A DNA stretch of 64,000 nucleotides from Micromonospora rosaria (GCF_001567585.1 NZ_LRQV01000022.1:1-64000); one strand, 5' to 3'; positions 27,509 to 36,003 are shown, counted from the first letter of the stretch. Translations and numbers: made by a program. The notes: generated from the sequence alone by a model not told the origin.

Positions 27509-28590
27509 CCGTCCAGTTCCAGGTGCGGCCGACGGACCGCCCGACCCCGCCGCAGACCCGGGAGGAGATCCTCACCGACCCCGGGTTCGGCCGGTACTTC
27601 ACCGACCACATGGTCACGGTGGCCTGGACGCCGGACGCGGGCTGGCACGACCACCAGGTGACCGCCCTGGCGCCGATCACCCTGCACCCCGGCGCGGCGG
27701 TCCTGCACTACGCGCAGGAGATCCTGGAGGGGCTCAAGGCGTTCCGGCACGCCGACGGCAGCGTGTGGCTGTTCCGGCCGACCCTCAACGCGCGCCGCTT
27801 CGCCGCGTCGTCGCGCCGGCTGGTCCTGCCCGAACTCGACGAGGAGACGTTCGTCGAGAGCGTGGCCGCGCTGGTCCGCGCCGACGAGGCCTGGGTGCCC
27901 GGGTACGGCGGGGAGCAGAGCCTCTACCTGCGCCCGTTCATGTACGCCACGGAGGCGTTCCTGGGCGTGCGCCCGGCCCGGCAGGTCACCTACTCGGTGA
28001 TCGCCTGCCCGGCCGGGGCGTACTTCCCCGGCGGCGTCACCGGGGTGACCCTGTGGATCAGCACCCGGTACAGCCGGGCGGCGATCGGCGGCACCGGGTC
28101 GGCCAAGTGCGGCGGCAACTACGCCGCCAGCCTGGACCCGCAGCGGGAGGCGCTGGAGCACGGCTGCGAGCAGGTCCTCTACCTGGGCGGGGAGCAGCGG
28201 CGCGACATCGACGAGTCGGGCACCATGAACGTGTTCTTCGTGACCGCCGACCAGGAACTGCTCACCCCGAGCCTGGGCACCATCCTCGACGGGGTGACCC
28301 GCGACAGCGTGCTCACGCTCGCCGCCACGCACGGGCTGAAGCCCGTCGAACGGTCGATCAGCCTCGACGAACTGCGCGCCGGCCTCGCCGACGGGACGGT
28401 CACCGAGGCGTTCGCGGCCGGCACCGCCGCCGTGATCACGCCGATCGTCGGGTTCAAGAGCGAGGAGTTCACCGCGTCGGTGGGCGACGGCGAGCCCGGC
28501 ACGTACACCCGGCAGTTCCGCGAGCACCTGCTGGACATCCAGTACGGCCGGGCCGAGGACACCCACGGCTGGATGCACCGGGTGCTGTAG
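27505..28590 (+). CDS. Branched-chain amino-acid-type aminotransferase (class IV, PLP)
   Basis: A 361-residue class IV aminotransferase like IlvE. The PLP lysine lies in SAKCGGNYAASL and the gene has the full normal length. AAGGAG at 27492-27497 serves ATG 27505. It interconverts a 2-oxo acid and an amino acid. Inside this operon it may aminate a cyclic or chain-extended 2-oxo acid to make a non-standard amino acid building block (for example a cyclohexyl or branched residue), or it may just supply branched-chain amino acid. Confidence 0.92.
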   Translation: MTVQFQVRPTDRPTPPQTREEILTDPGFGRYFTDHMVTVAWTPDAGWHDHQVTALAPITLHPGAAVLHYAQEILEGLKAFRHADGSVWLFRPTLNARRFAASSRRLVLPELDEETFVESVAALVRADEAWVPGYGGEQSLYLRPFMYATEAFLGVRPARQVTYSVIACPAGAYFPGGVTGVTLWISTRYSRAAIGGTGSAKCGGNYAASLDPQREALEHGCEQVLYLGGEQRRDIDESGTMNVFFVTADQELLTPSLGTILDGVTRDSVLTLAATHGLKPVERSISLDELRAGLADGTVTEAFAAGTAAVITPIVGFKSEEFTASVGDGEPGTYTRQFREHLLDIQYGRAEDTHGWMHRVL

Positions 28591-30218
28591 TGGGCGTACC
28601 GATCGCCGTGGTCGGGATGGCCGTCCGGGCGCCGCACGGGGTGACCAGCCTCGACGCGTACTGGTCGGCCATCCTGCGACGCCGGGACCTCACCGGCGAC
28701 CTGCCCGCCGACCGTCGCGACAGGTTCGGGGCCGGGTGGGACGGCATGGTCACCCGGGGCGGCTACCTGGACGCGCCGTTCGACTTCGACCCGAAGTTCT
28801 TCGGCATCTCGCCCCGGGAGGCGCGCGTCCTCGATCCGCAGCACCGGCTGCTGCTGGAGGTGGTGTGGGAGGCGTTCGAGGACGCCGCCATCCCGGTGGC
28901 CGCCGTCGCCGCCTCCACCGGGGTCTACGTCGGCATCACCGGCCGGGACTACTGGCAGTGGCTCTCCGGCGACCCGAACTCGTCCTGGACGATCGGCAAC
29001 GGGCACAGCTTCGCCGCCGGCCGGATCGCGTACACCCTGGGCCTGCGCGGCCCGGTCTACGCGCTGGACACGGCGTGCTCGTCGTCGCTGGTGGCGGTGC
29101 ACACGGCGAGCCGGGCGCTGGCCGTGGGGGACTGCGACGTGGCGGTGGCGGGCGGGGTCAACCTCATCCTCGCCCCGGACACCACCCGGTCCGTGGGACA
29201 GACCGGCGCGCTGTCGCCGGACGGCCGGTCCCGGCCTTTCGACGCCGCCGCGAACGGCTTCGTGCGGGGGGAGGGCTGCGGCGTGCTGGTGCTGAAGCGG
29301 CTCGCGGACGCCCGCCGGGACCGGGACCGCGTCCTCGCCGTGATCAGCGGTACCGGGATCAACCACGACGGGCGGACCGCGACGTTCACCACCCCGAACG
29401 TGTCGGCGCAGGCGACCCTCATCGAGTCGGTCCTCGCGGCGGCGGGGGTGCCGGCCGGGGAGGTCGGTTTCCACGAGGCGCACGGCACCGGGACCCCGCT
29501 GGGCGACCCCGCCGAGGTGGCGGCGATCGTCGCCGGCCTGGGCCGCCGCGACGGCCGGCCACTGTACGTCGGCTCGGTCAAGGGCAACGTCGGCCACACC
29601 GAGGCGGCGGCCGGGGCGCTCGGACTGATCAAGGCGGTGCTGTGCCTGCACCACCGGGTCATCGCGCCGCAAGCCAACTACGCCACGCTGAACCCGCGCA
29701 TCGACCTGACCGGCACCGGGATCGAGATACCGGTGGCACCGGTGCCGTGGGAGCAGCGGCTCGGCGGCTGCGCCTCGACGAGTTCGTACGGCATGAGCGG
29801 CACCAACGCGTACGCGGTGCTGTCCCCCGCGCCGCCACCCGAGCCGGCCGTCACCGATCCGACGGTGGCGGGACGCGCGGCGGCCGGGCTGCTGGTCTCG
29901 GCGGCCACCCCGGCGGCGCTCGCCGCGCTGGCCCGCCGGTACGCCGACCACCTGGCGTCCCTGCCCGACGAGGCATACCCGGCGTTCGCCGACACCGCCA
30001 CCGGCGGGCGGACCCGGCTCCGGCACGCGGTGTGGGTCGCCGCCGCCGACGCGGGCGACGCGGCGGCGGCGCTGGCCGCGCTGGCCGGCGGTACGGCGCA
30101 CCCGGCCGTGCGGACCCTCGCCCCGGACGAGCCGGTGCCGGCGGCGCCCGGCCGGACGGTCGTCACGCTGCCCACCTATCCGTGGCAGCGCGGCACCTAC
30201 GTCGCGGCCCCGGCCTGA
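28590..30218 (+). CDS. PKS-type ketosynthase lacking its acyltransferase
   Basis: A 542-residue protein with a full modular-type KS: DTACSSSLVAV (Cys), HEAHGTGTPLGDPAE (His) and GNVGHTEAAAG (His). After the KS come the flanking linker (~110 residues) and then directly TLPTYPWQRGTYV, the sequence that normally follows an AT domain, so the AT body is absent as in trans-AT systems. GTG 28590 overlaps the aminotransferase TAG by one base. Extender units must come from a separate malonyltransferase, and none is encoded in the window. The 3' end overlaps the convergent thioesterase gene by 22 bases. Confidence 0.88.
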   Translation: MGVPIAVVGMAVRAPHGVTSLDAYWSAILRRRDLTGDLPADRRDRFGAGWDGMVTRGGYLDAPFDFDPKFFGISPREARVLDPQHRLLLEVVWEAFEDAAIPVAAVAASTGVYVGITGRDYWQWLSGDPNSSWTIGNGHSFAAGRIAYTLGLRGPVYALDTACSSSLVAVHTASRALAVGDCDVAVAGGVNLILAPDTTRSVGQTGALSPDGRSRPFDAAANGFVRGEGCGVLVLKRLADARRDRDRVLAVISGTGINHDGRTATFTTPNVSAQATLIESVLAAAGVPAGEVGFHEAHGTGTPLGDPAEVAAIVAGLGRRDGRPLYVGSVKGNVGHTEAAAGALGLIKAVLCLHHRVIAPQANYATLNPRIDLTGTGIEIPVAPVPWEQRLGGCASTSSYGMSGTNAYAVLSPAPPPEPAVTDPTVAGRAAAGLLVSAATPAALAALARRYADHLASLPDEAYPAFADTATGGRTRLRHAVWVAAADAGDAAAALAALAGGTAHPAVRTLAPDEPVPAAPGRTVVTLPTYPWQRGTYVAAPA

Positions 30219-30658
30219 GCGGCCAGCGCCACCCGACCGGCCCGCGACGGCAACGCGAAGTGCAGCGTGGCCATGGCGACCAGGTGGCCACGGTGGTCGG
30301 TGACCCGCGCGTCCACCACCGCCGAACGGCTGGCGATCTTGACCACCTCGGCGGCGACGCGCAGCACCCCGGGCTCGGCTGGCTCCAGGAAGCTGATGCT
30401 GCTGGTGGCGAGCACCATCGAGGGCGTCGGGCCGAGCAGGACGTTGACCGCGACGAAGCCGGCCAGGTCGGCGGCCCAGAACATGGCCGGCCCGGACAGC
30501 GGGCCGTCCCGCCGACGTTCGAGACCGTCGGGGCCGGCGGCGCAGACCACCCGGTTGCCGTCGACGCTCTCGACCCGCAGCCGGGCGTCGGTGTCGGGCA
30601 GGACCTCGGCGAGCCACGCCCGCGCCTGGTCCATCGACATCACCGGGTGTGCGCGCAT
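30197..30658 (-). CDS. Hotdog-fold thioesterase (PaaI-like)
   Basis: A 153-residue protein whose middle (LSGPAMFWAADLAGFVAVN, then TSSISFLEPA) has the hotdog thioesterase pattern. The usual acidic residue of the central helix reads Asp in WAADLAG. A TATAGT -10 box at 30671-30666 places the start of transcription at or next to ATG 30658, suggesting a leaderless message; GTG 30667 in frame is an alternative. CTGTCCGACAG (30683-30693), an inverted repeat, lies in the -35 region. It may edit or release thioesters of the cluster, or be an unrelated boundary gene. Confidence 0.7.
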   Translation of the reverse strand: MRAHPVMSMDQARAWLAEVLPDTDARLRVESVDGNRVVCAAGPDGLERRRDGPLSGPAMFWAADLAGFVAVNVLLGPTPSMVLATSSISFLEPAEPGVLRVAAEVVKIASRSAVVDARVTDHRGHLVAMATLHFALPSRAGRVALAAQAGAAT

Positions 30659-30870
30659 GGCGCTCACTATAGGTGTCCGTCACTGTCCGACAGGCTGGTC
30701 GGGCGTCGCGTCCCGCCGGTCGGTCGGTCGTCAACCTGACACCACCGCCCGTCGGCCACCGGGTGACGGACGGTCCGGGCGGCGCGCCGGTCACCACCCG
30801 ACGCTGCCGCCACCGCCGGAACCGGGTAGGTTTCGGACCCCTGATCCCGCTACCGTGTGAGGTCCCAGCC

Positions 30871-31398
30871 ATGTCCACTGTCGAGGAGATCACCGGCGAA
30901 CTGCACGCCCTGCTGGCCGGGGTCGAGCGGGCCCAGGGCCTGACCGCCGCCGCCGACAACCAGGCCCAGGAGGTCGCCGTCCGGGCCGCCGGCACCGGCT
31001 TCACCGCGGTCGCCGCCGGCATCGCCCGGGTCCGGAACGCCCTCGCCACCGTCCAGGCCGGGCTCACCGCGCTGGCGACGAGCGCCGGCGAGGCGGTCAA
31101 GGCCAGCACGACGGTACCCCGGGGGGCCACCCCGCAGGAGACGATCGCCGCGCTCGCCCCCGTACAGCAGGGCGTCACCGCCGCCCGGGAGGCCTGCATC
31201 GCCACCATCAGCCACGTCGACGAGGCCCGGCAACTCGTCAGCGCCGTGTTGCAGGGCGGCCAGCCCGGCCCGCTGTTGCAGACGCTGGACAGCGTGAAGC
31301 AGGTCCTGGTGCTGCTGGTGCAGCGCACCCAGAGCGCGCGGCAGGCCGTCGAGGCGACCGTCGACCGGGCCCGTCAGCTCGGCTCCTCGGGAAACTGA
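30871..31398 (+). CDS. Small Ala-rich helical protein; zero-frame product of a candidate frameshift locus
   Basis: A 175-residue soluble protein that is almost all predicted helix, rich in Ala, Gln and Val, with no signal peptide or catalytic motif. It resembles short helical proteins common in Micromonosporaceae (possibly DUF6244, from memory). It ends in GSSGN, encoded by a canonical slippery heptamer immediately before TGA, and a toxin domain continues in the -1 frame. Inference: on its own it may be a secreted or delivery-linked protein, and after frameshifting it becomes the N-terminal carrier of the toxin. ATG 30871 is the only good start. Confidence 0.8.
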   Translation: MSTVEEITGELHALLAGVERAQGLTAAADNQAQEVAVRAAGTGFTAVAAGIARVRNALATVQAGLTALATSAGEAVKASTTVPRGATPQETIAALAPVQQGVTAAREACIATISHVDEARQLVSAVLQGGQPGPLLQTLDSVKQVLVLLVQRTQSARQAVEATVDRARQLGSSGN

Positions 31399-31432
31399 CC
31401 GGGGCTGGCGGCACCCCACCGACCAGCCCCGG
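31389..31432 (+). promoter_or_regulatory. Candidate -1 ribosomal frameshift signal (slippery heptamer plus hairpin)
   Basis: The bases 31389-31395 read G GGA AAC in the reading frame of the upstream gene, a perfect X-XXY-YYZ heptamer, directly followed by TGA. From 31399 a perfect 10-bp stem forms (CCGGGGCTGG 31399-31408 with CCAGCCCCGG 31423-31432). It can extend by three more pairs past a bulged A, leaving a 7-base loop. The spacer of three bases is shorter than usual. Slippage joins the zero frame to the toxin frame (ctg at 31395), which is open to 31970. The hairpin could instead end transcription, but no T-run follows. Confidence 0.6.
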
Positions 31433-31970
31433 CGTCGACCCGCCCCGCCCTGCCGACGGTGCGCCCGGCGACCCCGCGTTCCCGCCCGCCTGGACCAGGC
31501 GGCCGACGGGCACCCGGGGCGGTTGCCCCACCGGCCGCCGCACGACGATCTCCCCGAGCGAGGACGACGAGGTACGGCGGTCCCTGCACCTGGAGAACGA
31601 GTGTGCCGACACGGTCGCGGCGCGGGGCTACCAGGTCCATCAGAACCCGACCAGGCCGGAGATCGCGCAGGCCCGGCTCGTCACCGGCGACACGGGAGAT
31701 CCGGGGAGGACGCCGGACTACCTGGTGGAAGGGCATGTCTTCGACTGTTACGCGCCGACCCCGCCGAAGTCGGTACGCGGTGTCTGGGATGAGGTCCGGC
31801 AGAAGGTCGACAAGGGGCAGACCCAGCGCGTGGTGTTGAACCTGGAGGACTGGCGTGGAGATGTGCGTGCCCTCCAGAAACAGTTCGACGACTGGCCGGT
31901 GCCGGACCTGAAGGAACTCGTGGCGGTGCGAGGCGACGGTGAGATCATTCAGATCGTCCGACGGGACTGA
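31395..31970 (+). CDS. CdiA-CT-like tRNase toxin domain, reachable only by -1 frameshift
   Basis: This frame encodes a Pro/Gly/Thr-rich linker (~50 residues) and then a domain like the tRNA-nuclease C-terminus of CdiA: HLENECADTVAARGYQVHQN, PDYLVEGHVFDCYAP, RVVLNLEDWRG and a C-terminal WPVPDLKELVAV stretch. No ATG, GTG or TTG occurs in frame from 31395 until GTG 31725, which lies inside the domain and would delete its first third. The frame is open without a stop and overlaps the last codon of the helical-protein gene. It is therefore best read as the second half of a protein that starts at 30871. If the frameshift does not occur, this is a toxin relic. The immunity gene follows 14 bases later. 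Confidence 0.72.
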   Translation: MTGAGGTPPTSPGVDPPRPADGAPGDPAFPPAWTRRPTGTRGGCPTGRRTTISPSEDDEVRRSLHLENECADTVAARGYQVHQNPTRPEIAQARLVTGDTGDPGRTPDYLVEGHVFDCYAPTPPKSVRGVWDEVRQKVDKGQTQRVVLNLEDWRGDVRALQKQFDDWPVPDLKELVAVRGDGEIIQIVRRD

Positions 31971-31984
31971 CGAAGGCGGTTGAG

Positions 31985-32422
31985 GTGGCTATCGAGTTCC
32001 GACTGATCCTCACAGGTGACCTTCCTGCGCGCGAGGTCGCCGAGGTCGTCGCACCGGGGGCCGCCGAGGGCCGGACAGCCTCCGGCAGCCCGATGCTCAG
32101 TTCGAGGTTCGACGACGCGCTCGGGTACGGCGTCGACATCATCGCTGGGCACCACGGCTACTACGACGCCGAGGACGAGGACGGATCCCTGTGGGTCTGG
32201 GAACCCGACAGGTACCTCCAGGTCGACTTCGCGATGGGTAAGGATGCGCTGGCCGAGCGGGGCATCCCCGCCATGCTCCGAGGTGTCTCCGCCGTCCTCG
32301 ACCATCGGCCCGAGGACGCGGCCCTGGTGCTGAACGCCAACTGGCTGTTGCTGACCCGGGTCGGCGGGACGGTGCGAAAGCATCGACAGAGCTGGTGGCA
32401 GCACCACGACCTGCCGCTCTGA
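31985..32422 (+). CDS. SitI3-like immunity protein
   Basis: A 145-residue protein resembling SitI3-family immunity proteins: IEFRLILTGDLP at the start, the middle GYYDAEDEDGSLWVWEPD, then DAALVLNANWLLLTR. Family knowledge: SitI proteins protect against cognate polymorphic toxins exchanged between sister cells. GTG 31985 lies 14 bases after the toxin frame stop, so both are probably on one message, which would supply immunity even when frameshifting is rare. Its integrity argues that the toxin upstream is still active. Confidence 0.75.
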   Translation: MAIEFRLILTGDLPAREVAEVVAPGAAEGRTASGSPMLSSRFDDALGYGVDIIAGHHGYYDAEDEDGSLWVWEPDRYLQVDFAMGKDALAERGIPAMLRGVSAVLDHRPEDAALVLNANWLLLTRVGGTVRKHRQSWWQHHDLPL

Positions 32423-32515
32423 CGAGTTACGGCCCCGCCGCGGGCAGGCGTCACCGTGACGGCGGGCCGGTAGCCGGGCCGGTGGCCGGTGACCCGTCGG
32501 GGCGGTGGCCGGGCC

Positions 32516-33628
32516 TCAGCCCCACCAGAACAGGGAGCCGAGGACGGTGTAGAGGGCGACCAGCGCCAGCCCTTCGAGGTGGTTCACCGTGCCGTCGATG
32601 GTGACGAAGACGACCAGCAGGGCGGCGACGATGACGGCGACGATCTGCAACGGCGGGAAGATCAGCGTGAACTCCCCGGCGCCGAGCAGGGGGGCGATGA
32701 GGGTCAGGACGGGGGCGAGCATCAGCGCGACCTGCAACGCGCCCTCCATGGTGATCGCCGTGGCGGTGTCGGCGTCGCCGCGCAGGCTGAGCTGCACCGC
32801 CGGGGCGAGCTGCGACAGGTTGCCGACGGTGGCCACCAGGAACAGGCCGACGAAGGCGGGGTCGAGGTTCATCGCCTCGGTGGCCGGTCCCAGGGAACTG
32901 GTGAGCCAGTCCGCCTCGAAGGCGATGAGCAGACCGGCCACCGCGACCAGGACGAGGACCCGGGGCAGCGGCCAGGTGCCGACCTTGGCCTCGCCGGTGC
33001 CGTTGTGCACGGGCGGCGGCGCGTCGGCGTTCTTGCCGAGGCGGAACGGCAGGGACACCACGAAGACGGTGAGCAGGGCGATCGCCACGACGTACGAGAC
33101 GGCGGTGGTGTGCTCCGCGGCGGGGGTGCCGAGGTTGACCGCGATGGCCGGGGTGATGAGCGTGGCCATCAGCAGCACGAGCATGACCCGGGTGACCTTG
33201 GCGTGCCGGCCGTCGATGGTCATCGTGCCGTTGCGCAGCCCGCCGGTGAGGTACGCCAGGCCGTTGCCGAGCAGCAGCAGGTTGAGCACCGATCCGATCA
33301 GCGCGGCCTGGACCACGGTGACGAGTCCGGCGCGCAGCGCGAAGATGCAGATGATGAGTTCGGGCAGGTTGCCGACGACCGCCTGGAAGGTGCCGATGGC
33401 GGCCGGGCGCATCCGACCCCCGAGCTGGTCCAGGGCCCGGCCGAGCACCGCGGAGGCGAGCGTGATGGCGCCCAGCGTGCCGAGGAACCGCAGCACCGGG
33501 GAGGCGCCGCCGTGGTGGGCGAGGGCGGCGAGCACCGCGGCGACGGCGGTCGCGCACCACAGCAGCAGGTCCACGACGCGTCCGATGTCACGGCGTCGGC
33601 GTCGTACGTCGAGCGCCCGGTTCTTCAT
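32516..33628 (-). CDS. Calcium/cation:proton antiporter (CaCA/CAX type)
   Basis: A 370-residue membrane protein with about 10-11 hydrophobic segments in two similar halves, as in CaCA exchangers. The first ion-site motif reads GNLPELII, keeping the acidic residue. The corresponding second-half motif reads GNLSQLAP, where Gln takes the place of the usual Glu, so ion stoichiometry may be unusual. ATG 33628 is chosen because residues upstream are polar and lie outside the membrane pattern. It is a single gene pointing away from the ArsR unit. Confidence 0.82.
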   Translation of the reverse strand: MKNRALDVRRRRRDIGRVVDLLLWCATAVAAVLAALAHHGGASPVLRFLGTLGAITLASAVLGRALDQLGGRMRPAAIGTFQAVVGNLPELIICIFALRAGLVTVVQAALIGSVLNLLLLGNGLAYLTGGLRNGTMTIDGRHAKVTRVMLVLLMATLITPAIAVNLGTPAAEHTTAVSYVVAIALLTVFVVSLPFRLGKNADAPPPVHNGTGEAKVGTWPLPRVLVLVAVAGLLIAFEADWLTSSLGPATEAMNLDPAFVGLFLVATVGNLSQLAPAVQLSLRGDADTATAITMEGALQVALMLAPVLTLIAPLLGAGEFTLIFPPLQIVAVIVAALLVVFVTIDGTVNHLEGLALVALYTVLGSLFWWG

Positions 33629-33710
33629 GATCACACTATGCCGGAGGGCGGTTCCCGCCACCATTGTGCGGAGGGCCACGCGGGCGGGCCGACCGGGCCC
33701 GGGTGTCGAC

Positions 33711-33740
33711 TTGACAGGCAAGTGCGCGCTTGCCTATAAC
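33711..33740 (+). promoter_or_regulatory. Promoter with embedded inverted-repeat operator
   Basis: TTGACA (33711-33716) and TATAAC (33735-33740) lie 18 bases apart, close to consensus. The spacer is filled by GGCAAG-N6-CTTGCC (33717-33734). A dimeric repressor bound there would block RNA polymerase, fitting autorepression by the ArsR protein encoded just downstream. Confidence 0.75.
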
Positions 33741-33747
33741 TGTGCCT

Positions 33748-34040
33748 GTGGACGCGGACCCTGACCTGTTCAAGGCGATCAGTGACGCGACGCGACGGGT
33801 CATCCTGGACGAGCTGACCGACCGGGACGGGCAGACGCTGTTCGAGATCTGCGGCCGGTTGACCATGAAGCATGGCCTGGCCTCCTCGCGCCAGGCCATC
33901 TCGCAGCACCTCGCGGTGCTCGAACAGGCCGGCCTGGTGCACACCCGGCGACAGGGCCGGTACAAGTTCCACCACCTCGACACGAGCCCGCTGCGCTCGA
34001 TCGTCGACCGGTGGCCCATCGACCGAGAGGTATCGAACCC

Positions 34041-34044
<4 letters not shown>
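33748..34044 (+). CDS. ArsR-family transcriptional regulator
   Basis: A 98-residue winged-helix protein with the ArsR pattern: DLFKAISDATRRVILDELTD, then the recognition-helix area SRQAISQHLAVLEQAGLV and a wing GRYKFHHLD. No metal-binding Cys cluster is visible, so it is probably of the non-metal HTH_20 type. The promoter -10 ends at 33740, putting transcription start at about 33747, so GTG 33748 would be read from a leaderless message. Its stop overlaps the VOC gene start by four bases, and the two form an operon. Confidence 0.85.
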
Positions 34045-34430
<386 letters not shown>

Positions 34431-34454
34431 TCACCCGCCCCGCGTGGCGGCGGT

Positions 34455-35945
34455 CTACTCCAGGTGGAAGGTGGCCGACGCCCGTTCGGCGGCCGACGCG
34501 ACGGGTTCCAGCTGGAGCAGTCCGTCGCGGTGACGCAGGTACCGGCCGGGGACGTTCTGCGACTCCAGCGAGATCCCGGCGCTGGCGGCCAGGCCGGGGC
34601 GGCGGTGGTAGCTCGCGTCGCCGGCGAAGAGGGCCGAGCCGTCGTTGCGCTCGACGTAACCGGCGTAGCCCCGGTGGCGCAGGTAGTAGCCGGGGAAGTT
34701 GGTCGACTCCAGCGACACCGTGCCGGACCCGGCGAGACCGGTGACGATGCGGAACTGCGAGTCGGCCAGGTTGGTCACGTTCGGCTCCACGCGCGCCCGG
34801 TGCTCGTAGTGCCGGACGTAGCTGGTGGACAGGTCGTGGGCGCGCAGCCGGACCGGGGTGGCGCCGTCGGGCACCGGGATGCCGAAGTTCGGGGTGCCGT
34901 CGGCGTTCCAGTACAGCTTCTGGAGCCGGGTCCGGCGGTTCGGGTCGTTGAGCGGGTCGCCGGTGATGTCGCGGTAGTTGCGGTCGTGGTAGACCAGGAT
35001 GTCGCTCTGCCCGTCCTCGGAGACGGTGAACGAGTTGTGTCCGGGGCCGTACTGGCCGGTGGCGGCGTTGCTGGCGAAGACCGGGGTGGGGCTCCTGGTC
35101 CAGGCGGCGGGGTCGAGCAGGTTCGCGGTGGCGGAGGCGCTCAGCAGGCCGAGGCAGTAGTTGGCGTCGGTGGCGCTGGCCGAGTAGGTCAGGAAGATCC
35201 GCCCGTTGCGCTGGATGACCGCCGGCCCCTCGGCCACCCGGTGGCCCCGGGTCTCCCAGTCGTAGCTGGGCACGACCAGCCGGGCCACGGGGCCCGTGAT
35301 CTGCCACGGGTTGGCGCCCATCCGGGCCAGGTAGACGTTGGAGTTGGTGGCGATGCCGGGCTCCTGCTGCGCCCAGGTCAGGTAGCGCACCCCGTTGGCC
35401 ACGAACGTCGAGGCGTCCAGGCTGAAGGTGTCCCACGGCGTGGTGATCCGGCCGCGTTCGGTCCACGAACCGGTCAGCGGGTTCGCCGCCGTGCTCTCCA
35501 GCACGTACATCCGGATCCGCCAGACGTCGTCGCTGCGGCCCGCCGCGAAGTAGACGTACCACCGGTTGTTGATGAAATGGATCTCCGGGGCCCAGATGTG
35601 GGCGCCCATCTCGCCGCTGGCGTGGCGCTGCCAGATCGTGGTCTCCGGCGCGGTCGCCAGCCCGGCCAGGGTGGTCGCGCGCCGCAGCACGATCCGGTCG
35701 TACTGGGGCACGGTGGCGGTCAGGTAGTAGTAGCCGTCGGTGTGCCGGACGATGTGCGGGTCGGCCCGCTGGTTGACCAGCGGGTTGGTGTAGCTGACCG
35801 CGGGCGCGGCGTGCGCCGGCCCGGCCACCGGCAGGCCGGCGGTCACGGCGAGCACGAGCAACGCCGCGACCAGCCGCGACTGCCGGTGCCGGCGGGGGCC
35901 GGGGGCGGCGCGCCGGGAGCCGGTGGGACGGTGGGGTGGCAGCAT
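34455..35945 (-). CDS. Secreted GH43 alpha-L-arabinofuranosidase with AbfB (CBM42) domain
   Basis: A 496-residue secreted enzyme that removes arabinose from plant polysaccharides. An Arg-rich N-terminus precedes a hydrophobic stretch and a likely cleavage after Ala46 (AGPAHA). The five-bladed GH43 domain shows the three acidic residues D62 (ADPHIV), D177 (FSLDAST) and E239 (VAEGPAV), with E121 in WAPEIHF. From about residue 355 an AbfB-type beta-trefoil (SLESTNFPGYYLRHR, SLESQNVPGRYLRHR) binds arabinose side chains. A CATCGATG palindrome lies 59 bases upstream of the start, shared with the mannanase promoter region. Confidence 0.92.
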   Translation of the reverse strand: MLPPHRPTGSRRAAPGPRRHRQSRLVAALLVLAVTAGLPVAGPAHAAPAVSYTNPLVNQRADPHIVRHTDGYYYLTATVPQYDRIVLRRATTLAGLATAPETTIWQRHASGEMGAHIWAPEIHFINNRWYVYFAAGRSDDVWRIRMYVLESTAANPLTGSWTERGRITTPWDTFSLDASTFVANGVRYLTWAQQEPGIATNSNVYLARMGANPWQITGPVARLVVPSYDWETRGHRVAEGPAVIQRNGRIFLTYSASATDANYCLGLLSASATANLLDPAAWTRSPTPVFASNAATGQYGPGHNSFTVSEDGQSDILVYHDRNYRDITGDPLNDPNRRTRLQKLYWNADGTPNFGIPVPDGATPVRLRAHDLSTSYVRHYEHRARVEPNVTNLADSQFRIVTGLAGSGTVSLESTNFPGYYLRHRGYAGYVERNDGSALFAGDASYHRRPGLAASAGISLESQNVPGRYLRHRDGLLQLEPVASAAERASATFHLE

Positions 35946-36003
35946 CTGTCCTCCACACGGTGGCGGTGGGCCGGCCGGTGTCGCGTCCCCAGGTTCGCGT
36001 TAA

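Noticed and set aside
30197..30218. Overlap of the KS and thioesterase genes as evidence that one is false
   Set aside because: Both frames have clear family motifs, and short convergent overlaps are common in this genome type.
31399..31432. Simple intrinsic terminator after the helical-protein gene
   Set aside because: It is a strong hairpin but has no T-run, and the toxin frame and immunity gene continue directly. A recoding role fits better, though attenuation is not excluded.
31725..31970. Independent small gene starting at GTG 31725
   Set aside because: It would begin inside the conserved toxin domain and lacks a ribosome site. The protein-like sequence clearly extends upstream in the same frame.
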